A DNA stretch of 64,000 nt from Pelecanus crispus (lineage: Eukaryota; Chordata; Aves; Pelecaniformes; Pelecanidae): NCBI RefSeq assembly GCF_030463565.1, contig NC_134656.1, forward strand, positions 1,741,001-1,805,000, written 5' to 3'. Each line of letters begins with the position of its first letter. The first letter of the stretch is position 1. Position numbers and translations under genes: made by a program. Positions 13,050 to 24,565 of the stretch are shown one piece after another. Below the pieces are notes generated by a model. It saw only the letters and a program-made list of their open reading frames with translations. It was not told the DNA's origin and did no database searches.

Positions 13050-14200
13050 AAGCTCTGAGCCAGCTTCAGGAGCGCGTTGCCTAACCCCTAAAAAAATCTG
13101 GGCTGTTGGAGCGGGGTCGGTGCCCCCGCGGCGTGCGGGGGGCAGGACGGGGTCTCGCACCGGAGCCCCGGGGCTGAGCAGGGGGCTTGCTCGCGTTCCC
13201 AGCAGGAACAGCCGCTGCCTACCTGGGCTGCCTTTGGGGGCGAACCGTGCCCCCCACCAGCGAGACAAACGCTGTTACTGGGAAGTGAGAAACATTTACA
13301 GCCAAGGAACAGAGCGCTCGCGGGGGAATTTCCCTGCCTTTCCCCAGCCTGAAAAAAAAAAAAAAAAACAACCCAAACCCCTCAACATAGCATTGTAAAG
13401 CTTGCCTCCGCGCAGGTAAAGGCACGGGGTTGCTCCCAGCGCTCCGCTTTTTGTAGAAAGGGGAGCGAAAGCGGCGGGCGAGCTCCGGGCTGCGGGGATG
13501 GCCAGGGAGCCGCGGCGGTGCCCGGGGGTGCGGGGCTGCGGGGGCCGGGCGGGCCGGGGTGCTGGGCCGCTTGCGCAAGAGGGTCTTTCCCACGGCTGGG
13601 CTATAAAGGTGCTGCCTGCCGAGGGGAGCGGCACGGCGCGGTGCGGTGAGGGCTGGGGATGCGGGGCGGGGAGCTGCTCCCGCGGGATGGGGAGGGATGG
13701 GATGGATGGGGAGGGATGGGATGAGGAGGGGAGGGAGGCCTCGGCTGCCTCTGCTCCCTCCTTGGCCGCAGCCGCCGCTGCGGGTCCCGCCCGCTCCCGG
13801 GCGCGGGGTGACTTTCCCCCTCGGAGCGCTTACGCGTGTCGGGGCGATGAGCGCATCGGGAGCGCGGTCGCAGCCTTCCACCAGTGAGCCACCGCGGTGC
13901 GAGGCTGCTTCCGAGCCGGCATCTCCCCCGGAGGAAGGGCTGTTTGAAAAGCAGACGAGAAAAAGCCTCTCCTAACAGCCCTTGCCCGTCTCTCTCCCTT
14001 TCTGCTTTAAAGCTGGACGGCTGGATCGGCACTGCTGCTACAGAGAGGAGCCCCAACGCAGCCCCTGTCCCCGGAGCCAGATTCAGCCCCCGAGGAACCC
14101 TCTCTGCCTCCCCAGGTTTCTGATCACGGCACTCGGAAGCCCTCGGTGCTATGCTCTCCTGCCACGTGCCGAATTTAAGGCATCCAGCCAAGGTAACGTA
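13050..14200 (+). promoter_or_regulatory. TNFRSF6B: TNFRSF6B promoter and CpG-rich 5' region
   Basis: A GC- and CpG-rich block contains GGGGAATTTCCC at 13323-13334 (a palindromic NF-kappaB type site), then a TATA box (CTATAAAG, TATAAA at 13602-13607), giving an expected start near 13630. A splice donor of form CAAG|GTAACG at 14193 could end a noncoding first exon of about 13632-14192, which would join the coding exon at its acceptor at 14727. Long open frames in this block on both strands follow from base composition. The start site and exon limits are inferred from motifs. Confidence 0.55.
13684..13738 (+). repeat. G-rich GGGATGG/GGAGG minisatellite
   Basis: An irregular tandem of GGGATGG, GGAGGGATGG and GATGAGGAGG units runs just downstream of the TATA box. 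The G-runs on the plus (RNA-like) strand could form G-quadruplexes. It lies in the presumed 5' UTR of TNFRSF6B. Confidence 0.7.
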
Positions 14201-14730
14201 CTGTTTGCGCTTAAGGTTTGGCACACGTGCTTTGAAAAGGGAGGATGAACCAGACTCCGGGATTCTCTGGTTCTGTATCAAATATCTGGGTTTCTAAAAA
14301 AGTTTCGAGTTCCTGAGGAGCATGCTTGTGTTTGCTAGCCTGGAAAACTTCCCTTCTGCTTCTAGAGCTGCAAAGTTTTTATACCAAGTGGTGGGGAATC
14401 GACTGGGGTGGGAAGCGGAGGAGGATGTGCTGGAGCCGCTTTTAGCGCTGAAAGAGGGGAACGGGGTTGTGAAGGCACCACAAAACGGGTTTGGGAAGGA
14501 TGCTCTGTCAGCCGGGGTGGCAGGGGGAGGGCGATGGGGAGGCAGGCGGGGGGCAGCGGCGGGTCCCCAGTCCCACCGTCGCTTTGCCGCAGGGGAGCGC
14601 GTGAGGTGGGAGAATGATTTCTTGCATCTACAACGGTAATGAATTCTGTTAACGCCGCAGCCGCGTTTGCTGCTTCTGCCCCTGCGGGAGGATGAGCTAA
14701 GGGGTCTTTGCGCTCTCTTTGCTGTAGTGG

Positions 14731-17700
14731 ATGTTTGCCCCTCTCCTCCTTTTCCTGGCTGAGCTCGGCTCCGGCGCCCAACCCACTTACCAATGGAAAG
14801 ATGCTGTGACGAACGAGAAGCTCACGTGCCAGCAGTGCCCGCCGGGGACCTTCGTGGCACAGCACTGCACCAGGGACAGGCAGACAGTGTGCGAACCCTG
14901 CCCGGATTTACACTACACGCAGTACTGGAACTACCTGGAGAAGTGCCGCTACTGTAACGTCATCTGCGAGGAGAAGCAGGTGGAGGTGCAGCAGTGCAAT
15001 TCCACCCACAACCGCGTCTGTCAGTGCCAGGCGGGCTACTACTCAGAGATGGAGTTCTGCATCAGGCACTCCGAGTGTCCGCCGGGCTCTGGCGTAGAGA
15101 AACTGGGTGAGTACCCTCAGGCGGCTGCGGCAGCAGCGGTGCGTGTGCTTGCGAGGCTCTTGTCATCCCAAAATCTCTGCTGGAACTAAAAATCAAGGAG
15201 AAAGCAGCCAATGATTGCCCATAGCCTGACTCTTTTTACTTACCAGCGCAGTGCTGTCCTCGCCGCCGCGTGAAACCGCTCCTGGTCTCTTTTCCAAACA
15301 GTGATTTATTTGGTTCCACACACACACACAAACACACGCTTTCACTTTGAAAGCCTTTGAAATCCCCCAGCGCCACGCTGAGACGGGTCGCGGCAGTCCC
15401 GGCTGCCTGCTCCACCTGCCGCAGCGGGCAGAGCCGGGCCGTGATTCACCTGTCCGCCGCAGGTGGAAAGGTCCGAGCGGCTCCTGCTCCTCCCTCAGCT
15501 CCCTTCTTCTCGCAGGCAGGAAGCCAGGGCATGGGGAATGCTAATTATCTGGCCTGAAAAAAGGGTTGCCAATGATGCAAGGGCAGGGCTGGTGAATGTG
15601 TGTAGCTCTGGGGCTGGATTTTGTGGTTTTTGTTGAGCAATCTGGAGAGGCTGTATTCAAAACATGAAACGGATATGTGGATAGGTTCCAAAACCATAAA
15701 ATCAGCCTTGTTTCGATTCACGAGTCTGAGACTCCATCCCCTGGTGAGATGTAAGTCACGAGAAGTTTTAGGGAGTGTATTTTTCTGTTGTTTCCCCAGC
15801 ACAAATTTGCCCTGTCCCTTAGTTACCCCCATTTGAATGTGTGCACGCTGCCTAAAAACACAAGTTGCTTATGAGCGGGTTTCCCCTCTCGCTCCCCGCT
15901 GAATTACAGAGGACGGGGCTCTGTCTGGAAACCACAGCTGGATACAATAAACCAGCACAGGCAGCATCAGCAAACCCAGCGTTATTTTGCTTCATGCTTT
16001 GAAGTGTGGTTGTTTTTGAAGTCCTTCCATGCCCGGCACAGAAGAGCTCCAGGCTCCCCCGGCCAGAGGAGAAATACCTGTTCTCTTCAGCCGATGTTTA
16101 TGGTTGAGGCTCGGGGTTTAATTTTTCTATGGGACGCGACTGTTTCAAAATGCAGTAATGCAGCAAAAGGTGAACTAGGTCTCCGAGCAATGTGGGGAAG
16201 CCCTTTGAAATTAAACATCAGATTTGGCTGGAGGGTTGGCTGTAGGCTGAGCCACGTGAGCAAGCTGGGGAATTTGGAGAAGTCAATTTTTTGTTATCAT
16301 TATTATTATTTATTTACAAATGGCTTCTTGTGTGTGGGGAACGATGGCAGCCCAGCCCCAACGTCTGAACCCCGCAGCAGGGACCGAGCATCCAGCGTGG
16401 CTGGGCAGAGCCCCGGGGCTGCGGGTGCTTGTGTCTGGACGGGGACGACGGGGACCCTCCGACTGCGGAGCGGTGGCCGCGGGGCTGCGGGCTGACCTCG
16501 CTGGCTTTCGGGTTGGGCGGGAGCTTCCATCCATGTGCGGTTCCTCTGGGGACGTGGGCTTTTGGTGGATTTCCCATTTGCAAATAGTGATTCGGGTGTT
16601 TGGGTCATTGTTGGAGCTGGCTGGGACTTCTGGCAAAGCCAAAGCGATGGCCTGAAGTGGGTTGCAACGAGGCAGAAACCTTGTTCTTAACTAGATATAT
16701 GAAGAGGAGATGCAAAGGGCTGTGAAATTTGCTGCCATCAGGGCCGTTCCTCCTTCTCCCAAGGAATGTGCAAGACGCCCTGGTGCAATCTCCCTCACGT
16801 GGCACCGTCCCTGTGAAACAGCGGCGGGTCCGGCCCGGAGCCGGGGTGGGAAACGGCAGAGCAGCAGAAGCGGGCAGAGCTTTCACCTTCTCAGCCACTT
16901 TTACTTTCACTTGGCCAGGAGCCTCCTGACTCTGCTGTGAATCAAAGGGCTGGTTTGGCACTCGGCTCACCCAGCGTCTCCTGGTACCTCGTACCCAGGA
17001 GGTGTCCCTTTTTGTAGCACATGAGATCTCTTGTGTCTGGAGGCCGGTGACGATTTGCCAGCGCGCGTTGAACGCTTTGGTTTGGGGAAATGACTGGGCA
17101 AGGCGTTGCTGTTTGCCCTACAAGTGGATGCTTCCCAGGGGAGTTGCAAGCAGCGATCACTTCCAAAACACGGCCCTCGTGCTCGAATGGTGTCTGGCAC
17201 TCTTTGCTCTGCCGGCATCGTCCCCAGCTCCTGCCCCTGCTCCCTTGCCAGCCTGTCGCCCCGGGCTGACGGTCCCCTTGCCTCCCCGTGCGCAGGTACG
17301 CCCTTCGAGAACACCCGGTGCCGCGACTGCCCCCGCGGCTTCTTCTCGTCCTCCAGCTCCAGCACCAAGCCGTGCCAGCCGCACCAGGACTGCGAGCGGC
17401 AGGGGAAGGTGACCAACGTGCAGGGCAACCAGTACCACGACACCCTCTGCACCTCCTGCAGATGGGGGAGAAGCAACAGCACGCAGGGACCAGGTGAGCC
17501 GCAGCTCTGCGGGCAGAGCGGGGGATGCCGGGACCACCATGCTGCCAGGGCGAGAGCGAACTTCCTGGCGACTTTTTCCTACGTAGATGCAAAATGAGGT
17601 GAAATGGCTCGTAAAAGTATGGAGTGATCTGTAATTAATGATAATTATGGATAAAATAAGTCTACCCTTAATTGGCTTAGAGTAGACTTGGTGGTGTAGG

Positions 17701-20700
17701 TTAATGGTTGGACTGGATGATCTTAAAGGTCTTTTCCAACCTAAACGATTCTGTGATTCTATGATTCTATATAGTCTGTCTGCCTTCCTCCCCCTCCAGG
17801 GTCAGTGCTGGGGGGCAAGGGCAGGGTGCGGGGCTTAAGCGACGGCCACTGCTCAGCCAAAGCCTGTGCAGGCTCCTTGCTCAGCGAGAGCAAAGAGCTG
17901 GCGGTGAAATCCTGCCGGTTCTTACCGGGGGCTGGGCTAACCGGCGATGCCGGGCCATGAGGACCTTTTTGGCAGCCGTTTGGCTGTAGCTGGTAGCTCG
18001 CAGTGATAACCGATGGCTGGCGGTCATGTAAGCAGAGAGGTGTGAAGGGCTGAGCCTCCTGCGCTCGCTCCTCCCGGGCTTTCAGCCTGGTTTCCAGGAA
18101 GCTTTTATTGCAGCCGCAACCTTGTCTCGTGCAGGTTGAATGGAGCAGAGTCCAAGGTACGTCGGAGCCGAGCGTAGGGTGGATTTTGACCTGTCAGGTG
18201 AACAGGTAGACACGTGGTGTCAACTGTGTCACCGTGATAGTGCAAATGTAGTGCTGAGCCTCGGAGGAGGCCGAAGGTCGGGCAGGAGCCGCCAACGGGC
18301 ATGGATCATAGAAGCATAGAATACCAGGTTGGAAGGGACCCCGAGGATCATCTGGTCCAACCTTTCTAGGCAAAAGCACAGGGCAAAGGCGCGGGGGAGA
18401 GCAGGGGGCTGGCTGTGGGGGTGCTTTGGAACACGCACCCCAACAAGCTAGGGGATGAGAAAGGGACTGAAAACCATCTCAAGGGTGCGACGTCAGTCAG
18501 GGTAGACCCGCTCTACCCTGAGCATCTGGCCAAGATACACAGGAGAGAAATTCAACGCGACTGATCTGGGTGCCAGTGAACCTGCACCCTTGGACTTAAA
18601 AAAAAAAAAAAAAAAAAAAAATCAATCATAAAGCTATAGAACAGCCCAGGCTAGAAGGGACTTTGAAAGTTCATCAGCCCAACCTTTCGTAGGAAAGGGA
18701 GCCTGGATGAGATTATCCAGCACCCTGTCCAGCCACATCCTGAAAACCTCCAGCGACGGGGACTCCGCTGCGTCCCTGGGGAGGTTGTCCCAGTGATTGA
18801 CTCTTCTCACTGTAAAAAAATTATGATTTCCATCAAGATGAAGCTTGAGCTTCAATAAGAGCTTCTCCCTCGTGGTGGCACAGCGAGGAGGCTGTTCCCC
18901 CCAGCAGCATGCCAGAGGAGCTCTTGCCTTCCCATCCTCTCCCAGCCCAGCCAACGCGGGGCATTCCTCCTTAGGAAGCCTGACTCACGCCACGAGATCC
19001 TGGCGTGATCCCGCCGGAGAGAGGAGAAAGCTCTGTCATCAGCGGGATGCGGTCCCGGGGAGGCGGGGGGCAGTCAGGTGAGAGCGGCGTCAGCAGCACG
19101 TGCGTTAGGCAACGGTGCCGGGGGCTGGATTGGCCTTTCGGCTATTTATAGAGAGGAGGCCTGTGAGCAATGGGAGCCCAGGGGTATTTTTAACTCCGGT
19201 TCGTCATGATTTCACTCGGGAGGTGTGTGGGCACCTGCCCTCCTCCCTGCTGCAAGGGCGATTGCCGGAGCAGTTCTGTGTGAACCCTTTGTTTGCAGGA
19301 GAGGCAGAGTCTGGGCAAGGGAGCCCAACCCACCCACTATAGCCAGTGAAACCGCTCCCAATTTACGATGGCACAAACCTGGGCTTGACTGAGTAATCAT
19401 TTGGCCTTGATCTCTTGAAAATTCTTTGTGATTTCATTCCTTACGCTGGACGCATTCCGGCAGCGCTTTAAGCAGCTGGGACCGGGTCTGCGCAAAAGCC
19501 CTGGTCTGGGCTGCACCTGGGGCTTGTCCTGTCCCAAGATGTAAAAATCTCCATAGGAAAATAGAAACTTTCAGGAAAAATAACATGGGTAAATACTTAC
19601 TGCAATTATTTCCGGTTTTCTGGAGTTTCCCTCTTCCCCTACTGCCTGGCAGGGAGGATCATGGAAAAGGTATATTTACTTTTTTCAAAATTACAGGAAC
19701 TTCTACACTTTGTTTTCTAACTGCCCCGTATAGGATGGGCTGCTGCCGGGAAATCCAGCCTGTGGCAAGGGCTGGACCCAGCCTTCCCAGGCAGCTGGCT
19801 GGCAGAGACGGGCATTGGCCAGTTCACGATGCTGTATTTGGTGCTTTCCTCCTTCTTCTTCCTTCCTTTTCCACTTGCAAAATGCTTATCCTGAGCCGCT
19901 TGTTCCACTGCACGCCTGCCAGCAGCGTGAGCCGGCTGCTCTCCCTCTTCCCCCTTGACTGGGGCGCAGGACGAGCCGGCCGCAAGCCAGGTGCTGCTGC
20001 ATCCTCGGGCAGGGACTCGCGCTCTGCCTGGGCACCTGCGCGCGTGGGCAGAGCCGGGCAGGTTCTCCCCAACTCGCGTTCATGGATGTACGTGGCCGTG
20101 CCAGCTAAAATTACCCTCCCGAATCTGGAAGATGGGTTGAGAGAGGGGGGTTTCCCAGCTGGGCTCGCTGGGCTGGGACCCCTGGTCTGAGCCGTGGCTG
20201 GAGAGCAGTGCCCAGGTGAGGACAATGTCGTAGAAGCACAGAACGCTTTGGGTGGGAAGGGACCTTTAGAGCCCACCCAGCCCAGCCCCTGCAGTGCCAG
20301 GGACAGCTTTAACCAGCCCAGGGTGCTCAGAGCCCCGTCCAACCTGGCCTGGGATGTTCCCAGGGATGGGGCATCTCCCACCTCTCTGGGCAGATGTCCC
20401 ACGGGGCGGCTTGGTAGGGCTGTGACCTGCTCTCCTGATGTCCACGGTCACCTTCCCTTTAACCTCCAGGCGATTTTTCTCCCACCAGCTCTAGGAGACG
20501 ACGACTGTGAGCAAGCCATGATAGACTTTGTGGCGTACCAGAACATCCCCGTCAGAAAGCTGAAGCGCCTGCAGCAAATCTTGGAGCGCTCGCCTAGGAA
20601 GCAGGCGCTGGGGACCAGGGCAGCCGTCCAGGAGAAGTTCAGGGCTTTCCTCATCCAGCTGAAAGAGGGGCACTACGAGGTCACCAAGGAGCTGCTGGAC

Positions 20701-20766
20701 GCGCTGCGAGCTGCCAAGCTGCACTCCATCGAGGAGAAGGTCCGCGAGCGCTTCCTCCTGTACTGA
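14731..20766 (+). CDS. TNFRSF6B: TNFRSF6B, decoy receptor 3 (soluble TNF receptor family decoy)
   Basis: Coding exons are 14731-15106, 17296-17493 and 20489-20766. Both introns are GT-AG and phase 1, giving 283 residues (human DcR3 has 300). Residues 1-16 form a hydrophobic signal peptide; cysteine-rich TNFR repeats span about 33-185, with CQQCPPGTF at 33-41 and the YTQYWNYLEKCRYCNV stretch almost identical to human. Exon 3 encodes a C-terminal region (DFVAYQNIPVRKLKRL) with no transmembrane segment, as expected for a secreted decoy. Two N-glycosylation sequons (NST) are visible. In mammals the protein binds FasL, LIGHT and TL1A and blocks apoptosis and costimulation; ligands in birds are inferred. 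The ATG is preceded at two codons by an in-frame TAG that overlaps a splice acceptor at 14726-14727, so the 5' UTR is probably spliced. Rodents lack this gene. Confidence 0.96.
15319..15341 (+). repeat. (CA)n microsatellite
   Basis: A short, interrupted CA repeat lies in TNFRSF6B intron 1. Confidence 0.85.
17655..17774 (+). repeat. CR1 LINE 3' end, sense, in TNFRSF6B intron 2
   Basis: About 120 bases contain GTGGTGTAGGTTAATGGTTG, GGTCTTTTCCAACCTAAACG and a terminal GATTCTATGATTCTATA. Strongly 5'-truncated; same subfamily as the copy at 11.2 kb. Confidence 0.93.
18303..18388 (-). repeat. CR1 LINE 3' end, antisense, short
   Basis: It reads CATAGAAGCATAGAATACCA, GGTTGGAAGGGACCCCGAGG and ATCATCTGGTCCAACC, the reverse complement of a CR1 3' end. 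It lies in TNFRSF6B intron 2. Confidence 0.85.
18599..18621 (+). repeat. Poly(A) tract
   Basis: An uninterrupted A-run of more than 20 bases lies immediately before the antisense CR1 at 18.62 kb. Confidence 0.95.
18624..18908 (-). repeat. CR1 LINE fragment, antisense
   Basis: It contains CTAGAAGGGACTTTGAAAG, GCCACATCCTGAAAACCTCC, GACGGGGACTCCGCTGC and GGGAGGTTGTCCCAGTGATT, all antisense landmarks of a CR1 3' region. It is a separate insertion or piece from the one at 18.3 kb, being of a different subfamily with more upstream sequence kept. Confidence 0.9.
20226..20402 (-). repeat. CR1 LINE fragment, antisense, just upstream of TNFRSF6B exon 3
   Basis: It reads GGTGGGAAGGGACCTTTAGA, AGCCCACCCAGCCCAG, CCGTCCAACCTGGCCTGGGA and ATCTCCCACCTCTCTGGGCA. 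It ends less than 90 bases before the exon 3 acceptor, so it sits close to the branch-point region. Confidence 0.9.
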
Positions 20767-21450
20767 GAACACGAACTGAACTTTTCGGGTGGTTTTTGTT
20801 TTGCTTTTTTTTTTTTTTTCGCTCTTTTTTTTTCCCCTCCTTCTGTGGCTTCATTAATTTATTAATCTTTCCAAACCTAACGCGCAATGCAGCGTAGAGA
20901 TGAGCGACGGGTCAGAGTTGAAGCGTGCTGCGGCAGCCGCGGTGGGTCCTGCTCCGCGTGTGGCTGTATCGCTGCCTCCGGGATGGGATCCTGTGAGCAG
21001 CAGCATCCCTGCGCCGGCGGCCAGGGCAGCTCCCTGCATGCTGGACGCTGATTTTCCAGCACTCAGCAAGGGTCAATATTTTACCAGAAAAGAAATATTT
21101 GGCCAGGGTCATTCTTTTCTGGGGAAGAATGCAGCTCTGCCTTTTTAGGTACTGTCTGGCTTTGCTTTAAACTGTGTGGTTTTGGTTTTGTTGGGGTGGT
21201 TTTTTTAGTTATTTAACAGTATTTCTCACAGATGATTCACTTGCGTTTCGTTTGTCATGCTTTGTTTTGAGAGAGGAGTTTTCCACTGAGACACACATTG
21301 GATGTAGGATGCCTCTGAAGTCTCTGGTACAGCCAGTTTTTAAATTTATTTCTAAACTACTTGTTTTTATACCATGTGTGAGAGATGTTTTCTAAAGAAA
21401 GAAACCAAAGAAGTTATTTTATTATACAATTCTTGGTCACCAGAGTCCTT
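20767..21450 (+). other. TNFRSF6B: Probable TNFRSF6B 3' UTR
   Basis: This T-rich and AT-rich sequence follows the stop codon. I found no clean AATAAA in the first 700 bases, so the end is not fixed. The limit given is a guess based on the drop in AT-richness after about 21450. Confidence 0.3.
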
Positions 21451-23229
21451 TCCTAGTCTCATTTGGAGGAGAGAGGTGGTGTTGCGAGTCCCAGACCATC
21501 ATCTTCTGACTCCGCTTACCCCTGCCCGCTTTTTGCACGTGCTTCCCCCCATGATCACACAGCATCAGCCACCCACATGACACAGCAGCCCACAGAAACC
21601 AGCCCCCGTGAGCCACGGCGAGGCCGCGCGTGAGCAGGATGTAACCTCTCGGCGCTGGGATTTGCCGCCCGGTGCGGCCGGGGCGAAGCTCACATCTCTT
21701 GGCTCAACCCAACCGTGTCACCCTGAGCTCTGTCCCTAGATCCGGCCGGACGCGTGGCGAGTGAAGAGGTGCTTAGTTGGCCAAGAGCCGTGCCTTGGGG
21801 CACTTGTGCTGACTGCGGGCGGGTTTTTTTTAAGCCTTGCAGATGTCACTTAGGGAAGTCAACAAGGGTGACCCTCTCAGGCATTTTCCAGCCTGTAGCA
21901 ATGATGACACAGAGCCTACATCTTCTGCCTTGAATGAGTTTGGCTTTTTTTTATAGCTCTTTTTTAGCTGAGTAGTTGCCAGGAATAGTTTGTGGTTAAA
22001 AAGAGGAATATTTTCCCCCAGCTGCCAAAAGCACTCTGAAACATGTGCTATGTAGAAGTGCCCCCACGCTTCCCTCATGTGAGGAAGGCTGACATAACCG
22101 AGTACAAGAGGGGATTTTAACCTCCCCTTGCTGCCCACAGACGTGTCCCGGGCTCTTCCTGCTGCAATGACAAGTTGTTCATGCGTGGCAGGCTGGATGA
22201 ACAGGGCTGATGCTGCGGGCAGCGCTTGCCTTTTCGCTGCTCCTCGCTGCTCCAGAGCTCCGGAGTCCCGGCGTGGCTGCTCGCACCGGCCTGGCTCTGC
22301 AGGCTTGCAGCCGGGGAACCCCAGACTTGCAGCTGTCTCGCCCCGGCTTTGGGCTCTGGGGATGGAGCAGTTCAGTGATCCTGACATTGCCCTGGGTCAG
22401 TTCAGCCAGGGACAAAGCGAAGCAAACGGCTGAAAAGCAGCAGAGGGGACGCCTCACTCGCACCTCTGCCTTGAGCCAGGACTGATCCTGGCAATCCCCT
22501 TGCAGCTTTGTCAAGCCTGGCCTTCAAATCCTACAGCGGAGGCTGCCCAAGGGGCCGTAACTCCCCTTTCCAGTGCTCTGTTATCACCACGTCTAACCTC
22601 TGCCCTGCTGCGTGTCTTTATTCCAGCGGGCTTCAGCTCAGTCCCCAGGCGTGACTTGCTCCGAGTCCCTTGGCAGCAGCGAAGTGCCGGCGGCACGGTC
22701 CAAGAGCAGCTGGGGCAGGAGACGAGGAGGGTTTCCGCCGGAGCGCTCTGCGAAGCAAAGCACTGCTGCAGCACGGTGCTTTTCTCCGAGGCAGAGTGCA
22801 AGGCAGGACACCCAGCGCGGATGGGTTGAAGGCCGCGGCGCCTCGAGGGATTCCCGTCCGGCTGCACTGCAGTTAGTCCCGACTCAGCGCTAAGGATTCG
22901 GTGTCCTTGGTCTGAAGGAGAACAGGAACAGAGGGTTGTTAGCGTAGGAACTGCGTCCCATTCTTTGTCCACACCATCCTGCCGTCTTGAAATACATGTT
23001 TACTGTGAGAGTCAGGGGGGAGGGAAGAAAAATGAGAGTATTATTGGCAAGGAACTGATAGTCATTGTCTTGGATGCTGGTTTAGTTGGGTGATCTTTTC
23101 GGAGACAAAGGTGCCTTTCCTGTGTATTTTCTGTGATAAAAAGACCTCAGTCCTGAGATGGAAGGGCCCATGGGGCACTGGGGCTGAGCTCGGGGTGTCC
23201 GGACGCCTCGTGTTGTCCTTGGAGCTTGT

Positions 23230-24480
23230 TGCCCTTCTCACCAGCAAGGCAAAATCTGGGGTGCGGGCTGGCGGCTCCCATCAGCTGCACAGCGAGCCAG
23301 GAGGCAGCCAGCCCCGGGCCCGGGCTCCCGGCCACGCTGTGGCCACTCACCGGCGGCTTCTCACGGCTGCGACCTGGCTGGGGGCTCCGTGGGAGCCCAG
23401 GGCCCGCCAGGCGCCGGCCGCGGGTAAAGCAGAGCGGTGCAGCCGCGCTCAGCCCTGCGCTCGCCGCCACACGGCAACGCGCCGCGCGATGCCAGAGCCC
23501 GGCGGCCGACAAATGCAGCCTGGGCAGCGATGCCCCGCTTCTCCCGGCACACGTCCTCCCAGCTGGGCTTGCCCTGGCCTGGAGAAGAGCCCAGGAAATC
23601 TCTTTCCCGCTGAACGCCAGCGCAGAGGAAAGTTAGTTTGAGGGGTGTTGGGTTTGGGGGGGTTTTTTTCAGTTTTGCAGTTTTTATTTGACATTGTGAG
23701 TGCTCTGTCCCATCTGGACATCAGTCTGCACAGACCCTTTGTCCATTCAGATAAAGCAAAAGGCAGCAGCTGCTTTTGTAGGCTTAGCACTGAATCGTTT
23801 AGGTCGGAAAAGCCCTTTAAGATCATCCAGTCCAACCGTTAACCCACTTGCTCCCACGCAGAGCTTTGCAAGAGTTTAGGTCCCACCGCTGTGGCTCCGA
23901 GGGGTCAAACGTCCCCCGGGGAGGTGGTGCGAGGATGAGGAGAGCGGCCCGAGTCCTGCCCGTCATCCTGGGGAGCAACGCCTTGCCGAGCCCCCGGCGC
24001 CCTCCCAGCGCCGAGCGCGGCTCGGCCATGTCCGACCCCTCCTTGGAGAGGAGACGACGGGCGCTTGGCAGCCGTGTGCCACGCCGGGCCGCGGCGGGGG
24101 CTCGGCTCACCGGAGCAGGAGACGAGCTCTGCCCTGCCAGGCTGCTCCAGCCGTCGGCCAGCGCAACCGGGACCGAGGGGCCGGGGAAGCCCTGTGCCAT
24201 CCGGCAGCTCGCCAGCTCGGCGCTACCGGCGTGACTTGCTCTTCCAGGATGTCTCATGAGCCCCCACCTGCTGTTATCTCGCTCTGCCCGGGCGGTTGTG
24301 ACCTGGCGGCGGCTCAGCGTGCGTTTGGGTGTTGTTGGTGTCTTGCGACCCGGCGCAGGCTGGGGAGTCCCTGTGGGAGCTTTCCAAGCAGGCAACGTTT
24401 CGGGCAGCGGTGCCGCTTGCGGGCTGTTCACGGGCAGCGCTAGACCTCTCCCCAGGTCTCCCCGCTGCGTGATCCACAGT
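23230..24480. other. Orphan GC/CpG-rich block
   Basis: High GC with many CpGs and overlapping open frames on both strands, but no recognised protein domain, splice pattern or promoter element. A CR1 piece interrupts it near 23.8 kb. It could be an enhancer, a promoter for an unannotated RNA, or simply a GC-rich isochore patch. Confidence 0.35.
23790..23850 (-). repeat. CR1 LINE 3' end, antisense, short
   Basis: It reads GAATCGTTTAGGTCGGAAAA, GCCCTTTAAGATCATCCAG and TCCAACCGTTAACC. This is the reverse complement of the subfamily seen at 11.2 and 17.7 kb. Confidence 0.9.
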
Positions 24481-24517
24481 CGTCCCCCGACCCAGGTCCC
24501 CCCACGCCGGCTGAGTC

Positions 24518-24565
24518 GCAATTTTTGCCCAGCAAAGTTTTGCAATTTTTGCCCAGCGAAGTTTT
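24518..24565 (+). repeat. 24-bp tandem duplication
   Basis: Two adjacent 24-base units (GCAATTTTTGCCCAGC...AAGTTTT) differ at a single base. It lies in the GC-rich block and breaks its composition with T-runs. Confidence 0.95.

Noticed and set aside
13219-14281. Long open frames (over 200 codons) on the minus strand over the TNFRSF6B promoter
   Set aside because: They are Pro/Arg/Ser/Ala-rich, overlap frames on both strands, contain no domain, and run through a poly-T tract, the TATA box and CpG-rich promoter DNA. Composition explains them.
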